Source of the DNA: Nitrospinia bacterium
GTDB taxonomy: Bacteria > Nitrospinota > Nitrospinia > JACRGO01
Length of the DNA: 34,709 nt
Direction: 5' to 3'
Assembly (NCBI GenBank): GCA_029261755.1
Contig: JAJDAS010000627.1
Span: forward strand, 1-34,709
Below the pieces are notes generated by a model, which worked only from the letters and a program-made list of their open reading frames with translations, was not told the origin of the DNA and made no database searches. A program made the position numbers and the translations under genes. Of this stretch, positions 1 to 7,737 are shown in pieces; the first letter of the stretch is position 1; every line of letters starts with the position of its first letter.

Positions 1-312
1 ACTATAGGCCACCGTAAATTCAACAGCTTCTATTACATATGGGGAAAAACAATGCTGCTCGAATTAGAGAAAAAAAGCCGGTTTTGTGATTATCTTGCAA
101 ATATGATTTTGCATTTTCTTCATTTTGCTGGAAAAAACGAAAATCTCGATTTCATTCTCCGGCATGTAAAAGACCCCGCTTCGCCTGAGTTTTTAAAACT
201 CCGGGAAATTTTAAAAAAACAATTTGAAGGGTCTATGGACCAAAAAGAGATGGAATCCATATTTGGGGAAATTGAGGATTCCCTATCAAAAAAGGATTCT
301 CCAGATTTATAG
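1..312 (+). CDS. C-terminal part of an unrecognised protein (open at the left edge)
   Basis: The reading frame has no stop from base 1 to the TAG at 310-312, so this is probably the 3' end of a longer gene. An internal ATG at 52, about 7 nt after a GGGG stretch, would give a stand-alone 86-residue protein instead. The visible part is a mixed helical sequence with a Phe/Leu/His-rich segment near the internal Met, followed by a charged, Lys/Glu-rich tail. I recognise no family. It lies 68 nt upstream of a receiver-domain gene on the same strand and could be part of the same signalling operon, but nothing in the sequence proves this. Confidence 0.5.
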   Translation, partial: TIGHRKFNSFYYIWGKTMLLELEKKSRFCDYLANMILHFLHFAGKNENLDFILRHVKDPASPEFLKLREILKKQFEGSMDQKEMESIFGEIEDSLSKKDSPDL

Positions 313-380
313 GACTAATGTGCGATTTATAACAAAACTGCCAATTCCGCCAAGGAAGGCGTGAAGGAAAAAAGAAATCC

Positions 381-803
381 ATGAAAAACATATTGATAAT
401 TGATGATCAATCAGGTCTCAGTAATTCTCTTGTATGTTCCTTAAACAGAGAGAAATATGATGTCCTTGAGGCAGTTGATGAAGAAGAAACCCTTGCCATG
501 ATTATGCATAAAAGAGGAGCAAATGAAGTATTTAGTCTTCTAATCGTGGATATTAACGAACCGGAAATAAATGGACTTACAATATTAGAAAAATTGCAAA
601 GAAAGAATATCTCTATTAAGACCTTGGTCATTAATAACTCTTTTAAAAGCAATCTAATCCATCGATTAGCTACGATGAATGTTTCAAGGTATTTCCAAAA
701 ACCCTTCACAAAAGAAAAGTTATCAAAAAAATCCAAACAATATTGGAAGAACTATAAGGAGGTGATTACCGAAGAATTCTGCTATGGGCAAATCCTGGTT
801 TGA
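381..803 (+). CDS. Stand-alone response regulator receiver (REC) protein
   Basis: A 140-residue protein with one CheY-like receiver domain and no output domain. The acidic pair is D8-D9, the likely phospho-acceptor is D57 (in LIVDINEP), and the conserved lysine is K107 (QKPFT). The usual Thr/Ser switch position after the fourth strand reads Asn (VINNS), so the conformational switch may be atypical. It lies 140 nt upstream of the chemoreceptor gene on the same strand and could be a CheY-like partner, but no CheA is present in the window to phosphorylate it. The Lys-rich C-terminal stretch is slightly longer than a minimal CheY. Family call is firm; partner assignment is inference. Confidence 0.85.
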   Translation: MKNILIIDDQSGLSNSLVCSLNREKYDVLEAVDEEETLAMIMHKRGANEVFSLLIVDINEPEINGLTILEKLQRKNISIKTLVINNSFKSNLIHRLATMNVSRYFQKPFTKEKLSKKSKQYWKNYKEVITEEFCYGQILV

Positions 804-943
804 TAATTCATTAAAGAGACGAAAACTGTGGAGAAACCTTTTAACACTTTCCATCTTTGTCGTCTTTACGATTAGAAATAATTATAATCAGTTCATAATA
901 AATTTTGTTAATAAAATTAACCTTTTTATAGGAGGAGGAAACC

Positions 944-3703
944 ATGTTTAAAAACATGAAACTGTCAACGAAACTTTTAGTTGCTTTTCTGTGCGTAGGG
1001 CTCATTCCCTTTGCCGTTGTGGGATTATTGTCTCTCACAAATGCCAGCAATGCTTTATCCAATCAGGCATTTAACCAACTGAAAGGCGTCCGGGAAATAA
1101 AAAAGACCCAGATAGAAAAATTCTTTGGCGAACGAAAGGGCGACATGGGTGTGCTGATGGAAACGGTTAATACGCTTCGAGATGAAGCCTTTTCCAAACT
1201 GACGGCCTTGCAAACCATTAAAAGGAGTCAAATTGAAGGGTATTTCGGTGAGCGACTGGGGGACGTATCAGTACTGTCAAAAAATGATACTGTCATCACG
1301 GCCCTGGAAGAGTTTAACTCCGCTTTTATGGGCGAAGGGAAAAAGGCAGGTGGTTCAACTTGGAGCGGAGTGGAAAACGAATACGCCTCCTGGCTGAAAC
1401 AATATCAAAATGAATACGGATATTACGACCTGTTCCTCATTACTAACATCGGAAATGTGGTTTATACGGTGTCCAAGGAATCCGACCTTGGAAAAAACCT
1501 CATTAATGGGTCATTAAAAGACAGCCCCCTTGGCAAGCTTTTCCAAAAAGCCAGGAATTCAGTGGCTGTCCAGGATTTCGAGCCATACGCGCCATCCAAT
1601 AACGAACCCGCCGCCTTTGTGGGCGCTCCGGTAAAAAGAAATGGCAGGACTATCGGTGTGGTAGTCCTACAGCTTTCCATTGACGCAATCAACAAGATCA
1701 TGCAGGAACGTACCGGCATGGGCAAAACCGGTGAGACCTACCTGGTGGGACCGGACAAGCTTATGCGATCCGACTCTTTCCTCGACCCCACTAATCATTC
1801 GCTCAAGGCGTCTTTTGCCAATCCAACCAAGGGTAGCGTGGATACCGAGGCCAGCCGTGAGGCCTTGGCAGGAAAGGCAGGCGCGGACGTGATTATGGAT
1901 TATAACGGTAACCCTGTTCTTTCCGCTTACGCGCCCCTTAACATACAAGGTCTCAAATGGGCCATCATTGCCGAGATCGATGTGGCCGAGGCATTTTGTC
2001 CGGTGGACGAAAAGGGTAATTATTATTATGAAAAATACATAGAACAGTATGGGTATTATGACCTCTTCCTGATAAACCCGGACGGCTATGTCTTTTATAC
2101 AGCGACCAAAGAAGCGGATTACCAGACCAATATGCTTAACGGCAAGTATAGCAGTTCCAACCTGGGAAAACTTGTGCGGCAGGTGTCAAATTCCAGCCAA
2201 TATGGCTTGGCTGACTTTGCACCCTATGCTCCCAGCAACAATGAACCTTGCGCCTTTATTGCCCAACCCGTGAAGCACAACGGCGATGTGGAAATAATCG
2301 TTGCCCTTCAACTCTCCCTGGAGGCCATTAACGAAATCATGCAGCAAAGGGAAGGCATGGGTAAGACGGGTGAAACTTATTTAATAGGATCGGACAAGCT
2401 TATGCGGTCCGACTCTTTTCTTGATCCCAGCAATCATTCGGTTAAGGCGTCCTTTGCAAATCCCAATCAGGGCAATGTGAATACCGAAGCAAGCCAAGAG
2501 GCCCTCTCCGGCAAAACAGACGCCAAGATCATAATCGATTATAACGGCAATCCTGTCCTTTCCGCCTATACTCCCTTAAAAGTGGGAGACACCACCTGGG
2601 CATTGCTTGCGGAAATAGACGAATCCGAGGCATTTGCCGCCGTGAATAGTATTAAATGGCTCATATTTATTGTGGCTATTATAGGCATTGCCGCGATTCT
2701 TGCAGTGGCCATTTTAATCGCCCGCTCCATTACCTTACCCATTAATAGAATTATCGATAATCTCTCCGAGGGTTCCGGCCAGGTGACCAGTGCTTCAGGC
2801 CAGATTTCCACATCCAGCCAGCAACTGGCCGCCGGTTCCACGGAACAGGCCGCTTCACTGGAGGAAACCTCCGCATCCCTGGAGCAGACCTCTACCATGA
2901 CACAAAAGAACGCAGAAAACGCGGTTACGGCAAACAAGCTTTCCTCCAAGTCCATGGAAGCTGGAGAAAACGGGAGAGAAGCCATGGATGAACTATTGAA
3001 AGCTATGAGTGAGATAAACGCCTCCAGCCAAAAAATATCTCAGATCATCAAGGTAATCGAGGAAATCGCCTTCCAGACCAATCTCCTTGCCCTGAATGCT
3101 GCCGTGGAGGCAGCCCGCGCAGGTGAAGCGGGGAAAGGCTTTGCGGTGGTTGCGGAAGAAGTAAGAAATCTGGCACAAAGGAGCGCCACGGCAGCCAAGG
3201 ACACTGCGGCCTTAATCGAAGAGAGTGTTCATAATGCCGAAGCCGGCAATAGCGTTGCCACAAGAGCTGGTGATGTTTTAAAAGACATTCTTGATAACGT
3301 CAGCCAGGCGGCAACACTCATTGAGGAAATAGCCTCCGCCTCCAAGGAGCAGGCCGAGGGGATTAAACAGATAAACACAGCGGTAGCGCAAATGGACGAA
3401 GTCACACAACAAAACGCAGCCAGCGCCGAAGAGAACGCCTCCGCCAGCGAACAACTTTCCGCCCAGGCCGAAAACCTGAATGACATTGTAAGCGAACTTG
3501 CCCAGATAGTAGGCAAGGAGGTTCAGATGGACAGCGTTGCTGCAAGGCCGGTTAAAAGGATGGAGCGCCACCACTTCGATTTCAAAAAACCTAAAACCTT
3601 GAACGCCCCTCAAAAGGTAAGGACCATTGAGTATACGAAGGCAAAAGAGGTAAAGCCCAATGAAGTTATTCCTATGGGCGACGAGGATTTTAAAGATTTC
3701 TAA
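944..3703 (+). CDS. Methyl-accepting chemotaxis protein with tandem-duplicated sensor module
   Basis: A 919-residue transmembrane chemoreceptor. TM1 is about residues 11-31 and TM2 about 571-592. The periplasmic part between them is very long because the Cache-like sensor unit occurs twice: about 158-350 and 369-563, sharing [38 protein letters not shown] and [11 protein letters not shown]. After TM2 comes a short HAMP-like stretch and then the coiled-coil signalling hairpin with the conserved tip ([20 protein letters not shown]). The extreme C-terminus ends in DFKDF after a basic linker, fitting the aromatic pentapeptide type that tethers CheR and CheB. A strong ribosome site, GGAGGAGG at 931-938, precedes the ATG. 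CheW follows 109 nt downstream, and the next gene carries one further copy of the same sensor module. Confidence 0.97.
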   Translation: MFKNMKLSTKLLVAFLCVGLIPFAVVGLLSLTNASNALSNQAFNQLKGVREIKKTQIEKFFGERKGDMGVLMETVNTLRDEAFSKLTALQTIKRSQIEGYFGERLGDVSVLSKNDTVITALEEFNSAFMGEGKKAGGSTWSGVENEYASWLKQYQNEYGYYDLFLITNIGNVVYTVSKESDLGKNLINGSLKDSPLGKLFQKARNSVAVQDFEPYAPSNNEPAAFVGAPVKRNGRTIGVVVLQLSIDAINKIMQERTGMGKTGETYLVGPDKLMRSDSFLDPTNHSLKASFANPTKGSVDTEASREALAGKAGADVIMDYNGNPVLSAYAPLNIQGLKWAIIAEIDVAEAFCPVDEKGNYYYEKYIEQYGYYDLFLINPDGYVFYTATKEADYQTNMLNGKYSSSNLGKLVRQVSNSSQYGLADFAPYAPSNNEPCAFIAQPVKHNGDVEIIVALQLSLEAINEIMQQREGMGKTGETYLIGSDKLMRSDSFLDPSNHSVKASFANPNQGNVNTEASQEALSGKTDAKIIIDYNGNPVLSAYTPLKVGDTTWALLAEIDESEAFAAVNSIKWLIFIVAIIGIAAILAVAILIARSITLPINRIIDNLSEGSGQVTSASGQISTSSQQLAAGSTEQAASLEETSASLEQTSTMTQKNAENAVTANKLSSKSMEAGENGREAMDELLKAMSEINASSQKISQIIKVIEEIAFQTNLLALNAAVEAARAGEAGKGFAVVAEEVRNLAQRSATAAKDTAALIEESVHNAEAGNSVATRAGDVLKDILDNVSQAATLIEEIASASKEQAEGIKQINTAVAQMDEVTQQNAASAEENASASEQLSAQAENLNDIVSELAQIVGKEVQMDSVAARPVKRMERHHFDFKKPKTLNAPQKVRTIEYTKAKEVKPNEVIPMGDEDFKDF

Positions 3704-3715
3704 GGTTGACTTTAT

Positions 3716-3800
3716 GAATTGCGGAGATGAGAAGGCGTAAAGGGAAATTCGTCATTAATGATAACCTTATTGCCTAAGCGTCTCTGCGATTCATTTTTTT
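3716..3800 (+). terminator. Long stem-loop with T tract between the chemoreceptor gene and cheW
   Basis: The arm 3716-3729 can pair with 3779-3792 over 14 positions (11 Watson-Crick and 3 G-U), with further partial pairing inside the loop. A run of seven T follows at 3794-3800, directly before the cheW ribosome site. This has the form of an intrinsic terminator or attenuator that would lower cheW expression relative to the receptor. The loop is long, so efficiency is uncertain, and a decayed intergenic repeat is an alternative. Confidence 0.45.
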
Positions 3801-3812
3801 GGGAGAGTGCTA

Positions 3813-4298
3813 ATGAAAGAGGAAGAATCCACTGCTGTTATGGAACAAGAAAACCATCATGTGCAAGGGAAGTATTTGACCTTCGTATTATGTGATGAAG
3901 AGTATGGTTTGGGGATTTTAAAGGTTAGGGAGATTATCGGCATCCAGGATATCACACCGGTTCCTCAAACGCCTGATTTTGTAGAAGGCGTTATTAATCT
4001 TCGAGGAAAGGTGATTCCCGTGGTGGACCTTCGGTTAAAATTCGGGATGCCAAAGACCGACTACACCAAGGAAACCTGCATCATCGTGGTGGATGTGGAT
4101 TCTTTACTTATGGGGACCATCGTCGATACTGTCTCGGAAGTTCTGGACATCAAGGAGGGTGAGATTGAACCTCCTCCCTCTTTTGGACAAAAGGTGGATG
4201 TAGGATTTATCCTCGGCATAGGCAAGGTTAATGAGAAAGTGATTATCTTATTAGATGTAGACAAGGTTCTTTCCCTGGAGGAGCTTAAGGAGATTTGA
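3813..4298 (+). CDS. cheW: Chemotaxis coupling protein CheW
   Basis: A 161-residue CheW-domain protein that couples chemoreceptors to the CheA kinase in the cytoplasm. Typical CheW features are visible: the opening strand (KYLTFVLCDEEYGLGILKV), the REIIG segment, PDFVEGVINLRGKVIPVVDLR, and a closing segment with GIGKVNEKVIILLDVDKVL. I chose the ATG at 3813 because GGGAGAG at 3801-3807 sits 5 nt before it; an in-frame GTG at 3807 would add two residues but lies inside that site. It follows the chemoreceptor gene, with a stem-loop and T tract between them. No cheA, cheB or cheR is in the window, so the pair probably feeds a kinase encoded elsewhere. The N-terminal 15 residues are a Glu-rich extension. 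Confidence 0.96.
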   Translation: MKEEESTAVMEQENHHVQGKYLTFVLCDEEYGLGILKVREIIGIQDITPVPQTPDFVEGVINLRGKVIPVVDLRLKFGMPKTDYTKETCIIVVDVDSLLMGTIVDTVSEVLDIKEGEIEPPPSFGQKVDVGFILGIGKVNEKVIILLDVDKVLSLEELKEI

Positions 4299-4411
4299 AA
4301 GGAGACAAAATCCTGAAAAAGCAAGTAGCAACTCATACAGTATAGGCTAAACCACAGGAAGTCAAAAAAATGATTTGCCGCTAACGAACTTTAAAAACTA
4401 CTTATTAAGTT

Positions 4412-4486
4412 GTAGAGCCTTTTTCCCTCCCCACGAATAAAGCTCTACTTCATTACGACTCCTCGGGTTTTCCACTCCCGGGGAGT
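4412..4486 (+). other. Two consecutive hairpins in the leader of the Cache/CheD-like gene
   Basis: GTAGAGC at 4412-4418 pairs with GCTCTAC at 4442-4448. ACTCCTCGGG at 4458-4467 pairs with CCCGGGGAGT at 4477-4486, with one G-U pair and a 9-nt loop. The second hairpin ends about 10 nt before the ribosome site of the 4510 gene. There is no T tract, so this is not a simple intrinsic terminator. It may be a processing or regulatory structure, or a cheW 3' end. I could not match it to a known riboswitch class. Confidence 0.35.
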
Positions 4487-4509
4487 TCGTTCATAAAAGG
4501 GGTACATCC

Positions 4510-6087
4510 TTGATTTTTAAAAAACCAGTAATTTATTTCAAAGAGTTTCAATGGAAAAGCAAACAGGCTCTTCTTCCTTTCGGCCTATTCATTATCCTTG
4601 CAACAATTTTGTTTTGGGTTTTTCTCCCCTCTGAAAACGATATTAGCAAAAAGACTTTCAACAGACTTGAAAAAATTAGAATAGATAAAAAAAAGAGAGT
4701 GTTAAAAAAACTGGAACACTTAAAAGAGAAAACACAAAACGCCCATGAAGACCCAATGTTAATGAGTATATTCAATAAATTGCGTAGAGAGGGCTTCACG
4801 CAACGTTTTTCCAATTTTGAAAGAAGCGACATGCTGGAGATGGACAAACATTATGTAAAAGAGTACGCCGGCTTCTATGACATCCTTTTTATCCGTAACG
4901 ATGGCCTAGTCTTTTATTCCCTTAAACTGGAAAACGACTTCAAGCAAAACATTTTTGCAGGAGATATTGCAAAGACAAAACTGTCCCGTTCCTTAAAGAA
5001 ATTTCCAGGCATTAGGTTTATTGATTTCGGCCATTATTCCCCTTCAAAAGAGCCTGCGGCCTTTTTTGTAAAACGAATTACCTCAAATGGAAATACCCTG
5101 GGATGGATAGCCTTTCAGCTTTCCCTCAACGCCATTAATTCCATTATGATTGCCAAAAGGGACCCCGAAATCTTTGGCCAAACCGGGGAGGTATACCTGG
5201 TAAATGAAGCTCATATGATGCTAACAGATTCCAGATTCATTGATAAAAGATCCTCCTTGCAGCGTAAAGTAGAAACGGAAGCCATTAAAATGGCCTTAAA
5301 TAATGAGAAAGGAGAGCTGGTGACAGAGGATTATAGGGGAATTAGGGTTTTTAGTTCTGTTGAAAAATTTGATTTTGAAAATACGACCTGGGTTATTGTG
5401 GTGGAAATCGATGAAGATGAAGTAATAACGGAAGCTTATGAAAAAAATAAGAGCCAATATATTCCCAAGATATATGCTCATCTGTCCAAAGGAAGTCCTA
5501 TTGATCCTGTGGATGATGGTTTCAATGAAGGAAATATTAGGGTGGATATTAATGAGTATTCCAAAGGGCAAGCAGGCAATATTCTTATGACCCATGGGGT
5601 CACCACCTGCACCGGTATTGTCTTTTCCTTGCCGGGGGAATTTACTTACCTGGGCCATATTTATCCACTCGATGAATCTTATTATTCCTGGATGGATAAG
5701 ATCATTTTGGATATGGCCTTTAAATTTATTAATAATCCTCATGGTGACGGCATTGTTGATTTAATGGGTGAAATGATTCACAGGATTAAATATTACGATG
5801 TTTACCCTTACGAAATAAGAAAACTGAGTGTCTTAATTGTAGCTGTACATACGGAAAGTTTTGAAAAAATCATAGATAGGCTTTTGGATGCGGGTCTTTT
5901 CTTATCGCAAATCAAGGTTTTGTATTACCCGAGAATGAAAAACGCTAACATTACCACCAATGTTTCCAAGAGTTATACGGCGATTAAATGGTTAGGCAAG
6001 GGTGGGGTGACCAAGGAATGGACCGACGCGGAATCTGTTGAAGATCTGGGGAGTTTGGTAAAAAACGTGTCCGGTTATTCATCTTGA
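4510..6087 (+). CDS. Membrane-anchored Cache sensor fused to a CheD-like (Cys/His deamidase-fold) domain
   Basis: A 525-residue protein starting at TTG 4510, 8 nt after AAAAGGGG. After a basic N-terminus there is one membrane segment (about 21-39), a helical stalk, and a Cache-type sensor (about 118-300) clearly related to the modules of the chemoreceptor upstream (FYDILFI, EPAAFF, FQLSLNAINSIM, GQTGEVYLV). The C-terminal domain (about 345-500) contains T361, C367 in GVTTC, and H383 in YLGHIYPLD. This spacing (Thr at -6, His at +16 from Cys) closely matches the Thr/Cys/His triad of CheD receptor glutamine deamidases (6 and 17 residues in Thermotoga CheD). No second membrane segment is visible, so the CheD-like domain should be periplasmic, unlike true CheD. 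The sensor call is firm; the CheD-like call rests on motif and context. Confidence 0.7.
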   Translation: MIFKKPVIYFKEFQWKSKQALLPFGLFIILATILFWVFLPSENDISKKTFNRLEKIRIDKKKRVLKKLEHLKEKTQNAHEDPMLMSIFNKLRREGFTQRFSNFERSDMLEMDKHYVKEYAGFYDILFIRNDGLVFYSLKLENDFKQNIFAGDIAKTKLSRSLKKFPGIRFIDFGHYSPSKEPAAFFVKRITSNGNTLGWIAFQLSLNAINSIMIAKRDPEIFGQTGEVYLVNEAHMMLTDSRFIDKRSSLQRKVETEAIKMALNNEKGELVTEDYRGIRVFSSVEKFDFENTTWVIVVEIDEDEVITEAYEKNKSQYIPKIYAHLSKGSPIDPVDDGFNEGNIRVDINEYSKGQAGNILMTHGVTTCTGIVFSLPGEFTYLGHIYPLDESYYSWMDKIILDMAFKFINNPHGDGIVDLMGEMIHRIKYYDVYPYEIRKLSVLIVAVHTESFEKIIDRLLDAGLFLSQIKVLYYPRMKNANITTNVSKSYTAIKWLGKGGVTKEWTDAESVEDLGSLVKNVSGYSS

Positions 6088-6143
6088 ATGGAACAAAGAA
6101 ACAAAATTGCAAAGGAAAAAATTGCTTTTAACTTTAAGCATCA

Positions 6144-6192
6144 TAGCGTTTTCTTTTAAATTTCATTTTTTCGTGCGAAAACTCAAACGCTA
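6144..6192 (+). other. Nested inverted repeat upstream of the pentein gene
   Basis: TAGCGTTT at 6144-6151 and AAACGCTA at 6185-6192 are perfect complements. Inside them TTTTC (6068 offset positions 6168-6172) pairs with GAAAA at 6177-6181 around a GTGC loop. The structure ends 11 nt before the TTG start at 6204, where it could act as an operator or translational control element. No known site is recognised. Confidence 0.3.
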
Positions 6193-6203
6193 AAAGAATA
6201 CCT

Positions 6204-7520
6204 TTGAATAAAAAAAAACGACAAACAAAAAAAGTTCATAAAAAAAGGAGCGGCAAAGATAAAACCACCACACGCAAAACCCAAAAACTATGGGAACGAA
6301 AGGCCTTGCTTGCAATCAAAGTTCTTTCCTGCCTAATTCTGGTTTTTGTAGCTGTTCTCTGGGCCGATTATTTTAATCAGCAAAGTAAGCGTCCCATTTT
6401 AATGCCGGAATACAAAAGGACACTTAAGCAAGTTATTTTCTCTCTTTCTATTACGGATGAAAACCTGAGTCTACATCACAATCTCTTTTCCCTGTTACCT
6501 GAATATACGAAAATTTTTGTATTATTGCCGAAAAATAATCTGGATAATATTCGCTCTCAATTAAAAAACAAACCTTATTGGCAAAATATCATTTTGATTC
6601 CTTTCGATACAAAAAAAATGAATGGCCCTGAATACGCCTGTTTAAACCAAGGGAAAAAAGACCTTGGCCGCATAAAACTGGATAATGAAGAATCTGTTTT
6701 ATTTCCTAAAGGTTCTCTCTGGGCACAAGATACCTTTGAACCGTTGGTTAGCCCGGAAGGAAATACCCAAATACTTTTTTCTCTAATCCACAGATGTTTT
6801 TTGATATCCGGAATGGATTTAATACCTGACAATTCTTACATCAAACTGCTATCTTCCATCGGATTTGAAGTTAAGCAGGTTCCTTTCCATTTCCACGGGG
6901 GGAATATACTTGTGGGAGAAGTCAAAGAAAAAAGGATTGCTTTTATGGGGTTAGACTTCTTAAGGCGCAATAACGCTATTCGTAAAGTGTTAACACAAGA
7001 AATTCCATCAAACCAGGAAATTAAATATATTGTTCAGGAGAAATTCGGTGTAGATGAGATAGTCTTTATTGGCAAAGGGAACCAACCTAAACACATGTTC
7101 CACCTGGACCAGGCTATGATCTTTCTTGAGGATGGGTATGTGGCCGTTTCCCGTATTATTGGGAAAAACCCAAAATTACCAGAGGACTTGGCCCTTGTGC
7201 AAGAAGCGAAAAGTTTCTTGATCGAAGCCAGAAAAGCCCTTCGTTCCTTGGGCTTCAAAATATTAGACATCAATATGACGGCAAGCAACCTGCTCAAGTA
7301 CGAACATTATGTCAACTCCATCCCTTACACGGACGCAACCACAGGCCAAAAAACAATGCTCATGCCCATATTTACCGCAAGCCAGTCAATAGAGGACAAA
7401 GAAATTATTAAGAAAAATACGGCTGTATTCCAATCAACTGGCTTTGAGGTTATTAAAGTCCCGGTAGAAACCACCAAGTTGAGGGGCGGCATTCATTGCC
7501 TGGTGAACGTTTTGGAATAA
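6204..7520 (+). CDS. Membrane-anchored pentein (agmatine-deiminase / PAD-like fold) protein
   Basis: A 438-residue protein with a TTG start, a strongly basic N-terminal tail (about 1-30), one membrane segment (about 36-55) and a large domain that should lie in the periplasm. The domain carries the ordered signature of the guanidino-modifying (pentein) superfamily: WAQD with D176 (compare WARD of agmatine deiminases), FHFHGGNILVG at 228-238, FHLDQAMIF with H300 and D302, and GGIHC with C432 near the C-terminus (compare GGNIHC). Family members hydrolyse or transfer from guanidino groups through Cys and His. The Glu/Asp normally before GGN is His here, and Arg before D176 is Gln, so substrate or activity may differ from agmatine. 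It follows the Cache/CheD-like gene by 116 nt. Superfamily call is good; substrate unknown. Confidence 0.75.
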   Translation: MNKKKRQTKKVHKKRSGKDKTTTRKTQKLWERKALLAIKVLSCLILVFVAVLWADYFNQQSKRPILMPEYKRTLKQVIFSLSITDENLSLHHNLFSLLPEYTKIFVLLPKNNLDNIRSQLKNKPYWQNIILIPFDTKKMNGPEYACLNQGKKDLGRIKLDNEESVLFPKGSLWAQDTFEPLVSPEGNTQILFSLIHRCFLISGMDLIPDNSYIKLLSSIGFEVKQVPFHFHGGNILVGEVKEKRIAFMGLDFLRRNNAIRKVLTQEIPSNQEIKYIVQEKFGVDEIVFIGKGNQPKHMFHLDQAMIFLEDGYVAVSRIIGKNPKLPEDLALVQEAKSFLIEARKALRSLGFKILDINMTASNLLKYEHYVNSIPYTDATTGQKTMLMPIFTASQSIEDKEIIKKNTAVFQSTGFEVIKVPVETTKLRGGIHCLVNVLE

Positions 7521-7737
7521 CTGAACTTTTTATTATGAAGAACTTTCACAATTGGGTTTCATTCCTTCAAAAGCCACTAACTATCCCATTCGCCTTAAAA
7601 GCTTAAAACAGTGCAAAACAAACATAAATCTACATGCAATGCATATAAAAATACGCATTTGCCCATAGTAAATCATTTATTTTTTGCCAAAAACTCTTCC
7701 ACTGGCAGAATATAACTATAAATCCAAGGAACTTCCC

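Noticed and set aside
865-888. TTTACG ... TATAAT before the chemoreceptor gene as a sigma-70 promoter
   Set aside because: The spacer is only 12 nt and no better -35 is found; no flagellar-type sigma-28 pattern was seen either.
2566-2985. A 139-codon minus-strand ORF inside the chemoreceptor gene
   Set aside because: It lies wholly within the conserved coding sequence and has low-complexity Ala/Ser/Met content typical of an antisense shadow.
4299-4509. Possible cyclic-di-GMP or other riboswitch in the leader of the Cache/CheD-like gene
   Set aside because: Two hairpins are present but I find none of the conserved loop sequences of GEMM or other riboswitches I know.
7521-7737. Promoter or regulatory palindrome before the Cache-PAS kinase
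   Set aside because: A weak GCAATGC/GCATTTGC pairing near 7636-7663 is too imperfect to call, and no clear promoter pair was found.
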